A stretch of 64,000 nt of DNA from Penium margaritaceum (GCA_023375785.1 SZWC01000805.1:83584-147583); one strand, 5' to 3'; positions 11,770 to 23,681 are shown, counted from the stretch's first letter. The notes: generated from the letters alone by a model not told the origin. Numbers and translations are program-made.

Positions 11770-12536
11770 TGTTGACCTCATATGCTCATTGTCCATGGCA
11801 AATGCTTCAAAACGTACAGGACAGACTAGGCATGCCTTGCTCCCTTGGAGTAGGCCTCCTATGTTTGGTCTAGATAGACAAGGCATGCACTGCTCTTTTG
11901 GAGCTAGTTCCCTTGGTCTAATCTGTATAGTATAGCAAGCAAACACTACCTAGGACAACTCCTTGTGGCTTAGACGTTCCGGAGTTAGTATTTGGAGCGA
12001 GAGGTCACTGGGTCAAATCCTAGCCCGGTGACTAATATTTTTTGTGACCAAAAGGTGGACAAGAAGGTTCTAAGAGACATCTTAGAACATTCCAAGGAAA
12101 TTCCTGGTGGTTCACACCACTTGGCGGTCACAGGGAGCGCCATGTAGGCAGGGGGGATGACGTAATCCAGATTGTCCCCAAAGTGGTTCATCCATGGAGC
12201 CACAACGTGCCTAGGCTAGAGGCTGACTCTAGGACTATAAAAACCTGTCAGTTGCTTGTCATTGAGAAAATTTTGTACCTTTTAGACTCCTAACAGAGTT
12301 GTCCACAAGAGGCAGACACTAAAGAAGCATTGGTTGGTCTAAGCTCCACGAGTTTGCCTTGCACGAAAGTGATCAGGTCCCAAGGACATAGTACAAGGAA
12401 GTGATACCTATGAACTACTCAGTGTGGAACCTTGGTTGTGAAGGTGATATGATCTCTTTATTGCACTAACAAGAGTTAGGCAGAACCATTGTGTTGGAAC
12501 CCGTTTTCTAGACCGTCGCCTCAGGCATGTTGAACA
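11770..12536 (+). repeat. B1 3' LTR
   Basis: This is a 767-bp LTR running from TGTTGACCTCATATG to GTTGAACA and colinear with the other B LTRs. It abuts the truncated A2 directly on the right. Confidence 0.88.
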
Positions 12537-13711
12537 ATCTCAAGACATGTGTTCCTCATCAATGGTGGGGCCATTAGCTCGTTCAGCAAGAGGGAGGTGG
12601 TCGTGGCCACCTCAAGCACAAAAGGTGAGTATATCTATCTCAGCTTTGGAGCCAAGGAAGCAGTTTGGCTTTAGTGTCTCATGGTGGAGATGAGTGGCAG
12701 TCCAGCAGTTCGAGTTCCTATGTGCGTTGACAACCAGAGCGCAATCAAACTTGCCAAGAATCCTGAGCACCATGCACGCACCAAGCTCATTGTCATTGCA
12801 TTTCACTTCATCAAGCACATGGGCAGGAGGGTGTTATCAAGGTGGAGTTTACTCTAACCAGCCAGCAGGTCGCTGATTTCTGCACCAAGCCAATGACCCA
12901 TGAGAAGCAGTAGTTGTGCATGAAGGTATGTGTACTCTGCCCACTCTGACTGCGGCAAAGTGGGAGATTGCTAGGAAAGCAGCCATCCGGCTCAGTTTCA
13001 GGTCCACATGAGCAAGTTCCAGGAACCTACCAGATGCTTGCTCCGATCGTCAATGTGACTTCACCATTAAAAAGATGAGGTGGCAAACTGTCTATGGTCC
13101 AAACTTGAGGCCGATCCAACGTTTCGATTTGGAGATATGAATCTTCAAAGTTTAAGGGGTCATCGACTGCCGATATCTGTGTGACCATGATATCAGGGCG
13201 ATGGCTCCATGCCTTAGCCTTAGAAAAGAAAAAATCCAAGAGGTCCGGGGTCAAGACCTGATGGAAGAAATATCCAAAAAGGTCCTAGATTCTTGAGTTG
13301 CCTTGTCAGAGTGTGCTAACTAGGAAAAAGGTACCTCTCCTTTTTTTTAGGTGAGGTGAGATCCTTGTGTGCTAGCCATGGACACATAACAATTCTCCAT
13401 GGGATTGTGGGTTATGTGACCACTAGGAGTATACCATGGGAGCATTTTTTAGCTCTCCAAGTTGTATGAATGGTCAGCCTGATTGCTAGGCTGATTTCCT
13501 ATCTTCTGTGAGATTAGTGACTCTAGTGTGTGAGCCTTAGCCTCTATGGCTAAGTGGTGTGGCTTGTAAGAGGGCTGACTTGCCCAAGCTCTAGCTCTAT
13601 AAGTACTCCATCATTTTGAGTGATACAACAACCATTGTTAAGCACAAGTGATGCCCTTCCTGTCCCACATGCTTACTGCTCCAAGGCTCATTTTCTCCTC
13701 CAGATCCAACA
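12537..13711 (+). mobile_element. A2: family A 3' remnant
   Basis: Only the 3' end of a plus-strand family A element is present. The RNase H end (VFLINGGAIS; AKNPEHHARTK) lies at about 12545-12900, the purine tract GGCAAAGTGGGAGAT ends at 12968, and a full LTR lies at 12969-13711. It is a broken fossil. Its left neighbour is the B1 LTR and its right neighbour is B4 in the opposite orientation. Confidence 0.85.
12969..13711 (+). repeat. A2 3' LTR
   Basis: This is a 743-bp family A LTR with outer end ATCCAACA, full length compared with its sisters. It shows the conserved inverted pair TCAGCCT/AGGCTGA near 13476-13496 and the TATA-like box near 13600. Confidence 0.88.
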
Positions 13712-14275
13712 CTAAGACACCACCTCATACGTCAAATCCTCCTCCTTCCAACCGCCAAAGACGGTGATCAGAGGACCCCAGCTTTCACGTAGCGCCATGA
13801 GGAGGATCATGGCCTGCATGTTGGTGTCAATCTCCCAGTTCATTTGGGTGAATTGCTGCAGCAGTCCTTCAAACAGCAACAGGAAGTCCGGATGCGACTC
13901 TCCCTCAAACACCCTCATCAAAATCGGCTTTTGTAGGATGAAGAGGCGATTTGCGACAGCCATTCATAGGTGTATACGTACAAGCTTCTCATATGCCTTT
14001 GATGCATGTATGATACGTTGGGGGTGAACATATTGTGACTCATGCACTCATGTCACAAGAATCGTAAGCACCATGTCATTTTTGACACTCCATGCTTCAT
14101 ATCTTGGATATGTTTTTGGAGGTTCAACCTCTTCTGCAAGGAACATCTTCAATTAGCCATGCACCCTCATGACAATCTCAAATTTCCATCTCCAGAAGGA
14201 AAAACCATACCCAGTGAGCTTTGACATCCCACTATTGACTTGGTCAAGAGTGAGTGTCACGGGCGTCGTCATATT
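13712..14275 (-). pseudogene. B4 gag remnant
   Basis: This is the N-terminal and middle gag of family B on the minus strand. A readable block of 83 residues (start MAVANRLFILQKPI) corresponds to B1 1950-2200. In a live element it would form the particle shell. It is broken. Confidence 0.75.
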
Positions 14276-14645
14276 ACTTCTCTACTTCTCTGCTTCTCTA
14301 CTTTGCGGAGGCTAATGTAGGCTCATGTTGGCTGTTGTCTTCTACCTGTTTAGACGGTGCAGATCTGTTGCTTATCCCTTAGCCGTTGATCACCTACAAA
14401 TACAGAAGAACGCACACTTCCGCACCCAGGGTCTTGCTTCCAAGGGAAGAGCTTATCATCGTAAGGGCCCAAGGGTCATACCTCCAAAGGAAGAGCTTAT
14501 CCTTAGCCCTTGTTGACTAAGTACAAGCACTCGCCATTAGAGCTGATGGAGCACATGGAGCAGATGGAGCTGATTGAGCTGATACGTGCTGCAAGATAGA
14601 AAGGGCGAGAGAGTGCATAGAAGCGTACCTTACAACTATTCATAA

Positions 14646-14659
14646 TGGGCCTATAACCC
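14646..14659 (-). other. B4 primer site matching the tRNA-iMet anticodon arm
   Basis: Read on the minus strand, GGGTTATAGGCCCA lies two bases after the LTR end TTGACA. Plant initiator tRNA-Met contains TGGGCCCATAACCC across its anticodon arm, so the match is 13 of 14. This is the half-tRNA priming arrangement known for Drosophila copia. Confidence 0.7.
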
Positions 14660-14661
14660 TT

Positions 14662-15195
14662 TGTCAACCTGCCTCAGGTGACGGTCTAGAAAAGGGGTTT
14701 CGACACAATAGCTCCCTCGCTCTTGGTATTGAAACCAAGAGATGATATCACCCAGAGAGCTAAGGTTCCACATTGAGCAGTTCATAGGAATCACTTCCTT
14801 ACACAGTGTCCTTAGCACCTGGTCACTTTTGTGCGAGAAGCGATCTCTTGGAGCTGAGACCAGCCAATGATTCTTGAGTTTCTACCTCCAGTGGACGACT
14901 TTGTTAGGAGTCTCAAAGGTACAAACTGTTCTCAATAGCAAGCAAATCACAAGTTCTTATAGTCCCAAAGCCAGCCTCTAGTTTAGGCGCGTTGCGGCTC
15001 CTTGGATGAACCAGTTTAGGAGCAATGTGGATAACGTCATCTCCCTTGCGTACATGGCGCTCCCTGTGACCGCTAAGTGGCGCCAAGTACCAGGAAGGAC
15101 CTTGGAATGTTCTAGGATGTCTCTTAGAACCTTCTTGTCCGCCTTTTTTGTCACAAATAGAATTACTCAACAAGCTGGGATTTTACGCAGTGCTT
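14662..15195 (-). repeat. B4 5' LTR (partial)
   Basis: This is about 530 bp of family B LTR in minus orientation, starting at TGTCAACCTGCCTCAGG. It is followed immediately by the gag of A3 in the plus direction. Confidence 0.82.
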
Positions 15196-15677
15196 AGCCT
15201 CACCAAAGCTCAAAATGGCAGTTGCAGGCATGGTAACAGCAGTCCACCCCTTCGACAGGATAGAAGGACGCCCCAATTTCATGTTTTAGAAAATCCGTAC
15301 CCGCGTTCTTTTGGAGAAGAGAGGCTTATGGGAGGTGGTGAGCAGTGACGAGTGCGCTACGCCTCCACAGGCAAAAGGTATCAACGCTCTGGAAATGGTG
15401 GCGCGGAAGACGGCGCAGAAAGGTACAGCACATGCAACTTCATCTATAACGGGAGCAGCGACATATGAGGAGTGGAAGAAGAAGGATAGGCAGGCCTACA
15501 TGCCGCTTGTCAACACCATCTCCAATGCGCATCTTGAGTACGTGAGTGACAAGGTTACTACAAAAGAAGGATGGGACATGTTGTGCAAGAAGTCTGAGAG
15601 TAAGAATCCTGCATGCCTTATACTTTTGGAGGAGAAGATGATGGCGTTGAAAATGTAGGCTAGCGAAGGGATGGAGT
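15196..15677 (+). pseudogene. A3 gag, first segment
   Basis: The start MAVAGMVTAVHPFDRIEG at about 15219 matches the A5 and A1 gag starts. It is followed by the UBN2-like core (LLEKRGLWEVVSSDE; ATYEEWKKKDRQAYMPLVN). The segment stops at the GGAGT target duplication where A4 is inserted. Confidence 0.83.
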
Positions 15678-16414
15678 TGTTGGAACAAGAGGAGAGAGGG
15701 ACCCTTGGAGCAGGGAGCATGTAGGACTAGAAGGGCATCAGTTGTGCTGAAGAATGGTTGTTGAATCACTCAAAATGATGTAATATATACAGAACTAGAG
15801 CTTGGGCAAGTCAGCCCTCTCACAAGCCACACCACTTAGCCATGGAGGCCAAGGCTCACACACTACAGTCCATAACCTCACACATGGGAGGAAATCAGCC
15901 TAGCAATCAGGCTGACGAATCACACACGGCCTAGAGAGCTAGAAAATACTCTCTTGGCACACTCCTAGTGGTCACATAACCCACAATCCCATCGAGAATC
16001 GCCATATGTCCATGGCTAGTTCACAAGCATCTCACCTCACCTAAAAAGTAAGGAGAAGTCCTTTTTTCCTAGTCAGCAAACTCTGAAACGGCAACCCAAG
16101 AATCAAGGACCTTTTCAGATATTTCTCCCATCAGGTCTTGACCCTGGACATCTTCTCTTTTTCTTTTCTCAGGCTAAAGCATGGAGCGATTGCCCATGGT
16201 CACCCGGATATTGGCGGTCCATGACCGCGAAAACTTTGAAAATTCATATCTCCTAATCTGACCGTTGGATCGGCCTCAAACTTGAACCATAGACTCTTTG
16301 CCATCTCATCTTTCCAATGATGAAGTTGGATTGAAAATTTAGCAGGCATCTGATAGTTTCCTAAGACTTGCCCCTCAGGACATGAAAGTAAGCCATATAA
16401 CTCCTTTTCCAATA
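15678..16414 (-). repeat. A4 3' LTR
   Basis: This is a 737-bp family A LTR. The GGAGT target duplication lies just before it, and the complement of the purine tract (ATCTCCCACTTTGCC) follows at 16415. Confidence 0.9.
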
Positions 16415-17649
16415 ATCTCCCACTTTGCCGCAGTCAGAGTGGGCTGAGTCAACATGCCTCCATGTAGGATTGCTGCTTCTCACGGGTCACTTGCTTGGTG
16501 CAGAAATGAACGACATGGTTGTTCGTTGGACTAAACTCCAGGTTGATAGCACCCTCCTACACCATGTGCCTGATGAAGTGATATGTGATGTCAATGTGCT
16601 TAGTGCGTGCATGGTGCTCAGGATTCCTCGCGAGTGCGATTGCGCTCTGGTTGTCGACGCGCACAGGAAATGGAACTAATTCACTCCCACTCATCTCTAC
16701 TATGAGACGCTCAAGCAAAACTGCTTCCTTGGCTCCAAAGCTGAGAGAGATGTACTCAGCTTCCGTACTTGAGGTGGTCACGACCTCATGCCGCTTGCTG
16801 CACCAGCTGATGGCCCCACCATTCATGAGGAAGACATGTCCAGAGATGGACTTAAGGTCCTCAGGGTTTTAAGCCCAATCTGCGTCTGATGATGTTGTTG
16901 TCGTTGCCGTTGTAGGTGATGCCGATGTTGATGGTTGCAGCAAGGTAGCGGAAGATCCGCTTTTTCTGCCTTCTTGTGCTAAGGTCCATGATTGGCCACT
17001 TGCTGGCTCACAGCGCTGTCAACCTGTGCGAGGTCTGGCCTGGTTGCAATCATCACGTACATGAGGGTGCCGACGGCGCTCTGGTATTTCTGCCGCTCAG
17101 GTACGTCCCCTTCTCCCTTGAAGCTCACGAGGTATTGGTGCGTCTCTTGTGGCATGTCGATGAGTTTTGCCTCTGCCATGTCGAACCGCTCTTAGACATC
17201 CTTGATGTAGCGGCTCTGCTGTAGTGAGAGAGAGCATGATTTGCGGTCACCCGTGATCCGGATACCGAGGTAGCATGATGCCTCTCCAAGATCAGACATC
17301 TGGAAGCTCTCCTGCATGGCCTTCTTGAACTCGTGCAGTGAAGATATGCTGTTGGAAAGGAGGAGCATGTCATCCACATAGACGATGATGATGAGCACCT
17401 CATGACCATGCTGCCAGCGATAGACACTATAGTTACACTCGTTGCGCTCGAACCCCATGCACTACAACGCAGCATCTAACTTCTGGTTCCAAACACGTGA
17501 TGGTTGCTTGAGGCCGTATAGGGACTTCTGCAGCTTGCGAACCAGGTGCTCCTGGCCATCCATGACGAACCCCTCCGGCTGCTCCATGTAAATCTCCTCC
17601 TCGAGGTCACCGTTCAGGAACGTTGTCATGACTTCCATGTGGTGGACCT
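16415..17649 (-). pseudogene. A4 RNase H and RT C-terminal half
   Basis: Minus-strand RNase H (NGGAISWCSKRHEVVTTSS; VDNQSAIALARNPEHHARTK) lies at about 16826-16560. The RT connection and C-terminal part (AEAKLIDMPQETHQYL; YVDDMLL near 17375) extend to 17649, where A5 is inserted. It is broken. Confidence 0.85.
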
Positions 17650-17654
17650 CAAAG

Positions 17655-18392
17655 TGGTGAAACTTGAGGAGAGAGGAAGCCTTGGAGCAGAGAGCATGTC
17701 TGATTGGAAGGGCATCACTTGTGCTGAAGAATGGTTGTTCAATCACTCAAAATGATGGAGTACATATAGAGCTAGAGCTTGGGCAAGTCAGCCCTCTCAC
17801 AAGCCACACCACTTAGCCAGGAAGGCTAAGGCTCACACACTAGAGTCCATAATCTCACACAAGGGAGGAAATCAGCCTAGCAATCAGGCTGACTACTCAC
17901 ACACGACCTAGAGAGCTAGAGAATGCTCTCATGGCACACTCCTAGTGGTCACATAACCCACAAACCCATGGAGAATCGCCATGTGTCCATGGCTAGCACA
18001 CAAGGATCTCACCTCACCTAAAAAGTAAGGAAAGGTACCTTTATCCTAGTCAGCACACTCTGACAAGGCAATCCTAAGACCAAGGACCTTTTTGGATATT
18101 TCTCCCATCAGGTCTTGACCCTGGACCTCTTGCCTTTTTCTTTTCTCAGGCTAAGGCATGGAGCCATCACCCATGCCCACCCAGACATCGGCGGTCCATG
18201 ACCCCCGAAACTTTGAAAATTCATATCTCCCAATCCGACCGTTGGATTGGTTTCAAACTTGGACCGTAGACATTTTGCCACCTGATCTTTCAAATGAAGA
18301 AGTCGAATTGGCAATCGCAGCAGGAATCTGGTTTTTTCCTGGAACTTGCTCCTGTGGACCTGAAACTGAGCCAGATGGCTCCTTTCCGAACA
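17655..18392 (-). repeat. A5 3' LTR
   Basis: This is a 738-bp LTR whose outer end adjoins the CAAAG duplication at 17650-17654. The purine tract (complement of 18393-18413) adjoins its inner end. Confidence 0.93.
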
Positions 18393-18479
18393 ATCTCCCA
18401 CTTTGCCGCAGTCAGAGTCGGATGAGTCCACATGCCTTCATGCAGAACTGCTGCTTCTCACGGGTCAGTGCCTTGGTGC

Positions 18480-21400
18480 AGAAATCAGTGACCTGCTTGC
18501 TGGTTGGAGTAAACTCCAACTTGATAGCACCCTCCTACACCATGTGCCTGATGAAATGATATGCGATATCAATGTGCTTGGTGCGTGCATGGTGCTCAGG
18601 ATTCTTGGCGAGTGCGATTGCGCTATGGTTGTCGACGCGCACAGGAACTGGAACTGCTGCACTCCCACTCATCATTGCCATGAGACGTTGGAGCCAAACT
18701 GCTTCCTTGGCTCCAAAGCTGAGAGATACGTACTCAGCTTCTGTGCTCGAGGTCGCCACGACCACTTGCCGCTTGCTGTACCAGCTGATGGCTCGACCAT
18801 TCATGAGGAACACATGTCCAGAGATGGACTTGCGGTCCTCAGGGTTTGAAGCCCAATCTGCGTCTGTGTAGCCGATGATGCTGTTGTCATTGCCGTTGTA
18901 GGTGATGCCGATGTTGATGGTTCCAGCAAGGTAGCGGAAGATCCGCTTCACTACCTTCTGGTGCTCCGGTCCGGGATTAGCCATGTGCTGGCTCACAGTG
19001 CTCACAGCCTGTGCGAGGTCCGGCCTGGTTGCCACCATCAGGTACATGAGACTGCCGACGGCGCTCTGGTACTTCTGCCGCTCAGCTGCATTTGCTTCTC
19101 CATTGAAGCTGACGACGTACTGCCGCGTCTATAGCGGCGTACCGATGGGTTTTGCCTCTGCCATGCCGAACCGCTGCAAAACATCCTTGATGTAGCGGCT
19201 CTGCTGTAGCGAGAGAGAGCGTGACTTGCGGTCACGCGTGATCTGGATACCGAGGAAGTATGATACCTCCCTGAGATCAGACATCTGGAAGCGCTCCTAC
19301 ATGGCTTCCTTGAACTCCCGCAGTGCAGACATGCTTTTGGAAAGGAGGAGCATGTAATCCACATAGACAATGATGATGAGGATCTCATACTCATGCTGCC
19401 AGCGATACACGCTGTAGTCACACTCGCTACGCTCAAACCCCATGCACTGGAATGCCGCATCCAACTTCTGGTTCCAAGCACGCGACGCTTGCTTGAGGCC
19501 ATACAGCGACTTCTGCAGCTTGCAGACCAGGTGCTCCTGGCCATCCATGACGAACCCCTCCGGCTGCTCCATGTAGATCTCCTCCTCCAAGTCACCATTC
19601 AAGAATGCCGTCTTGACATCCATGTGGTGAACCTCGAAGTCCTCCGCTGCTGCATAAGAGAGGAGGGTGCGTACAGAGGCAAACTTTGCAACAGGGGCAA
19701 ACGTTTCTATGTAGTCGATGCCCTCCTGTTGCGAGTAGCCCTTGGCGACCAGCCTCGCCTTGTACTTTTCCAGGTTACCATCTGCTCCCCGCTTCTTCTT
19801 GAACACCCACTTGCACTTGATCACCTTACGTCCAGGTGGTTGCTCAGTCAGCTCCCACGTGCCGTTGTCTAGCTGCGACCGTATCTCCTACTGCACGGCT
19901 TGCGCCCAATCTGCTGCATCCAGTACAGCCATGGCCCCCTTGTATGATGTTGGCTCATCTGAATCTGCTACAACTGCGATGTTCATCTGTTCTGGTTTCT
20001 GCAGCATCCAGAAATGGCCGCGCTCACCAGGCTTGTAACGCACCCTAAGAGGGTACCTGCGACCTGGTGCTGGAGCGTTAGCGGGCGGCTGGCGAGGTAC
20101 TGTTAGTACAACTGCTGCTGCTGGTGGTGCTACATCTCCCTCCTCTGCTTTTGCCAATGAGGCTGTTGTATCTGCAATATCAGACATGGGAGAGTAGAGT
20201 GATTCTCCCACTGTCATAGTAGAGGAAGGATCGGGAGAAACTGGGTCACGAAGAATTTCTGCTCCCACTGTCTCGTCAGCTGCTGGTTCTGCTGCTTCTT
20301 CACACACGATGTTGGTGCGATGACGTTGCTCTCGTTGAAGACGACATCCCTGGAGATGATGACGTGGCCTGTATCCCTCTTGTAGAGGCAATACGCCTTG
20401 CTTGCCACGTCGTAGCCAATCATCAGCATCTGCGCACTCTTCGCGTCCCACTTTTGCCGCTTCTCCTTTGGCACGTGCATGTACGCCAAGCTCCCAAACG
20501 CGCGAAGATGACCCACGCTCGGCTTCTTGCCGAACCACGCCTCGTACGGCGTCATCTGCTCCAGGTGCTTGGTTGGACTACGGTTCTCAATGTAGACCGC
20601 AGTGCTCATGGCTTCAGCCCAGAAGTCGTAGGTCAGCCGGGCCGCGTGCAGCATGGAGCGCGCCGACTCCACAACGGTACGGTTGGCGCGTTCTGCTATC
20701 CCGTTCTATTGCGGCGAGTACGGCGCGGTATGCTGTGCCTTGATGCCAGCTACTGCGAGGTAGTCCTGGAATTCCTTGCTTAGCTATTCTCCACCGCGAT
20801 CGCTGCGCAGCGCCTTGATCTTCTTGCCAGTCTGGTTCTCCACCATGGCCTTGAACTCCTTGAACCTTTCAAAGCACTGGTCCTTGGAGGAAAGGAAGTA
20901 GACAGCAGTGTAACGGCTGAAATCATCAATGAAGGTGAGAAATTACCTAGAGCCTCCAAAGCTCTGGGTCTGCATCGGTCCACACAAGTCCGTGTGGACT
21001 AGCTCCAACACCTCTTTTGAACGCTCCCCTGCTCTAGAGAACGCCTCGCGATGTTGCTTCCCTTCCAAACAGCCGATGCATAACTGCTGCTCAAAGTTAG
21101 AGATGGTAGGCAGGTCACGTACCATCTGCTTTGCTTGAAGCTGCTGTAAGGCGCGCATGCCAATGTGGCCGTAGCGCGCATGCCAGATCTCGCCATCTGT
21201 GGCCTGCACCACTACTGTAAGACTTTGCTCACGCGGGATCTTGGTCGCCCCCAGCAGACGGTACATGTCGCCCTCCTTCACTGACTTGGCCAACTCCTCA
21301 CCTAGATCCTTGTTGAGGATGTATTCATAGTCATCATCGAAGACAACACGTAGTCCTGTGTTGGTGAGAGAGGACACTGAGAGAAGGTTGAACGCAACAT

Positions 21401-21710
21401 CAGGTACATACGGCACGCCATGGAAAACTCCCACTTCAATGCCACGCGGGGTCTCCAACCACATCTCCACAATCCCAATCCCCTCAGCATACACCACCCG
21501 ATCATCACCCAAAGCAATCGGCCGAGGAGGAATGGAGAGCAGCTGTGTGAACCACTCTTTGTGGTACGTCAGACTCTTGGTACAACCCGAGTCCTTGTAC
21601 CACGCCAGATCCGCCTTTTTCTTCTGCGACATGTCAAACTTCGCCATGAAGAGGCGGTCGCGCACCTCCTTGGCGACGTTCATGTTGCCAAAATGGCGCA
21701 CGCTAGTCTG
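18480..21710 (-). pseudogene. A5 pol: protease, integrase, RT, RNase H
   Basis: On the minus strand, protease (LAWYKDSGCTKSLTYHKEW, the DSG active-site triad) lies at about 21610-21540. The pre-integrase segment (FNLLSVSSLTNTGLRVVFDD) lies near 21400. The integrase zinc finger has His in HARYGH and Cys in CIGC at about 21190-21060. The integrase core (LVHTDLCGPMQTQSFGGSR; DRGGE) lies at 21010-20780, and its C-terminal part (SVGHLRAFGSLAYMHVPK) ends near 20460. An acidic linker follows. RT lies at 19824-19297, with HHMDVKTAFLNGDLEEEIY and LYGLKQASRAWNQKL. RNase H lies at 18880-18540, with YTDADWASNPEDRKS, TSSTEAEYVSLSFGAKEA and AKNPEHHARTKHIDIAYHF. It is a fossil, less damaged than its sisters. 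Confidence 0.92.
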
Positions 21711-23034
21711 GTTCTACTGCTGCTGCTGCTGCTGCTGCCGTTGCTGTGACTGCTGCTGCTGCTGTTGCTGTGGAGATTGCTGCTTTTGCTGCTGGTCCTG
21801 CTGCTCCTTCTGGTCCCTCTTAAACTTGAAGCACTCTTTCTTGTAGTGCCCCTCTTTCTGGCAATAGTGGCACTTGCCCTTTTTCTTGCCTCTTTGCTCC
21901 CCGGACTGCTGCTGCTGCTAGTTGCGTGAGCCCATGGCCATGAAAGCTGCTTCACTGCTGCTGTTGCTGCCATTGCGCTTTGCTGCATTGCGACGCAGTT
22001 CCACCTGCACCAAGTGCGTGCAGATGAAGTCGAGGTCGAGAGTCGGCTGGCACTCCAACGTCTCTCGCACCGTGTCGTAGCTGGTTGGGAGTCCCCTCAG
22101 CAAGAGGAGAATGAAGCGCGTCTCTTCCACAGGATTGCCAGCCGCTCTCAGTTGCTTTGCCAGCTCCTTTGCCCTGTCCAGATACGCCTCCATCCCTTCA
22201 CCACCCTGCATTTTCAGCGCCATCATCTTTTCCTCCAAAAGCATGAGGAATGCAGGATCCTTGCTCTCATACTTCTTGCACAACGTGTCCCACCCCTCCT
22301 TTGCAGTAGCCTTGTCACTCACGTACTGAAGATGCGGGTTGGAGATGGTGTTAACAAGCAACCTGTAGGCCTGCCTGTCCTTCTTCTTCCACTCCTCGTA
22401 CGTCGCTGGTACAGCTGCAGAAGAACCCGCATCAGCTGCACCCTTTTGCGGCGTCTTCCCCGCCACCACCTGCGCTGCGGTGATGCCTTTTGCCTGTGGA
22501 TCTGGAGCCGGCTCGTCGCCGCTCACCACCTCCCACAAGCCCCTCTCCTCCAAAAGGAGGCGGGTACGGATCTTCCAAAACGTGAAGTTGGCGCGTCCCT
22601 CCAGCCTCTCCAAAGGCNNNNNNNNNNNNNNNNNNNNNNNNNNNNNNNNNNNNNNNNNNNNNNNNNNNNNNNNNNNNNNNNNNNNNNNNNNNNNNNNNNN
22701 NNNNNNNNNNNNNNNNNNNNNNNNNNNNNNNNNNNNNNNNNNNNNNNNNNNNNNNNNNNNNNNNNNNNNNNNNNNNNNNNNNNNNNNNNNNNNNNNNNNN
22801 NNNNNNNNNNNNNNNNNNNNNNNNNNNNNNNNNNNNNNNNNNNNNNNNNNNNNNNNNNNNNNNNNNNNNNNNNNNNNNNNNNNNNNNNNNNNNNNNNNNN
22901 NNNNNNNNNNNNNNNNNNNNNNNNNNNNNNNNNNNNNNNNNNNNNNNNNNNNNNNNNNNNNNNNNNNNNNNNTTGGCGCGTCCCTCCAGCCTCTCCAAAG
23001 GCTGGGCTGCTGTCACAACGCCAGCTGCTGCCAT
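21711..23034 (-). pseudogene. A5 gag with zinc knuckle and Gln-rich tail
   Basis: Minus-strand gag starts MAAAGVVTAAQPLERLEG at 23034. The UBN2-like core (FTFWKIRTRLLLEERGLWEV; TYEEWKKKDRQAYRLLVNT; LLLRGLPTSYDTVRETLE) is read at 22613-21920. The knuckle CHYCQKEGHYKKEC lies near 21885-21840. A glutamine-rich stretch coded by CAG/CAA lies at about 21800-21710. The N block at 22618-22972 falls in the first part of the gene. It is broken. Confidence 0.9.
22618..22972. other. Assembly gap (355 N) with overlapping edges
   Basis: This is a run of N inside the A5 gag. The 30 bases before the gap are identical to the 30 bases after it (22588-22617 and 22973-23002, starting TTGGCGCGTCCC). The two contig ends therefore probably overlap and the true gap may be zero or negative. 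Confidence 0.9.
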
Positions 23035-23039
23035 TTTGA

Positions 23040-23661
23040 GCCTTGGTGATGCTCAGCGCTGCCCTTGGATGGCGACGCTATTCCTCCTTCTGTTGCTACT
23101 TCTGCCAGAAATCTGTCTGACAGAAAATGGACTGTAGATGCCAGCAGACTGGGAATGTTGAAAAACTAAGCCCACCACTGGAAAATTCAGCTCAAAACCT
23201 TTCAGATCGACCCATAAAACAGGGTCATCAACAGGGGATTTCAAAATATATGCCCTCTTGAAAATAGGGTATGCTTCTGCTCCTACTCCAACTCAGACCA
23301 GCCAGTTTGTAAACGGCGTTTCTCCCAAACGAATCAATGGAATGCAAATATTTTTTCACCAATGGAAAGCTTAGGAAAAATACTACAATTCGCATGTGCC
23401 ACTTTTTAAATTTGACAAAGAAACAAGAGAGTTATGGTCATCACAAGGCGATAGTCTTGCTTATAAAGAAGAGTGTAGCCCTGGCCGACCTCGTTTTGAG
23501 CATAACTCTCAATCGGACTGTTGGATGTTCGAGCTCTTGGGCTCATTGGAAAGCTTGTCTCTTGAACTTGAAGATCCAGTTATTGATTGTCAAATCTGAT
23601 GAAGGATTCACCCCAACCTGTCACTCTCAAAGTGACGGCCTGTGTTGGCTGGAAGTGGCAG
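23040..23661 (-). other. A5 leader
   Basis: This is about 620 bp of leader similar to those of A1 and A4. No supported reading frame is seen. Confidence 0.7.
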
Positions 23662-23679
23662 AACCTGGCTCAGATACCA
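23662..23679 (-). other. A5 primer-binding site (initiator tRNA-Met 3' end)
   Basis: The minus strand reads TGGTATCTGAGCCAGGTT, two bases from the LTR. It is complementary to the 3' end of plant initiator tRNA-Met with one mismatch. Confidence 0.93.
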
Positions 23680-23681
23680 AA

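Larger units (their letters stand above)
511..12536 (+). mobile_element. B1: Copia family B element, split by A1
   Basis: B1 is a plus-strand Ty1/Copia retrotransposon with LTRs at both ends, a leader, gag, and pol in Copia order (protease, integrase, RT, RNase H). It is interrupted at 5291-11290 by the complete element A1, with the 5-bp target duplication GAATC on each side (5286-5290 and 11291-11295). The RNase H region of B1 resumes directly after A1. B1 is broken, with about twenty breaks, so it is an old fossil. The insertion of A1 must postdate B1. Family assignment rests on the LTR termini TGTTGACC...GTTGA(A)CA and on similarity to B2 and B3. Confidence 0.85.
13712..15195 (-). mobile_element. 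B4: family B 5' remnant
   Basis: This is the 5' part of a minus-strand family B element, with partial LTR 14662-15195, primer site 14646-14659, leader, and gag from about 14275 to 13712. Gag matches B1 and B2 (FEGLLQQFTQMNWEIDTN; MRVF.GES). The leader repeats the 44-bp duplication. It is broken and ends against A2 on the left and A3 on the right. Confidence 0.83.

Noticed and set aside
12529-12545. B1 inserted into A2
   Set aside because: The sequence left of B1 is not the matching part of a plus-strand family A element and no 5-bp duplication is present, so the contact of B1 and A2 is not a simple insertion.
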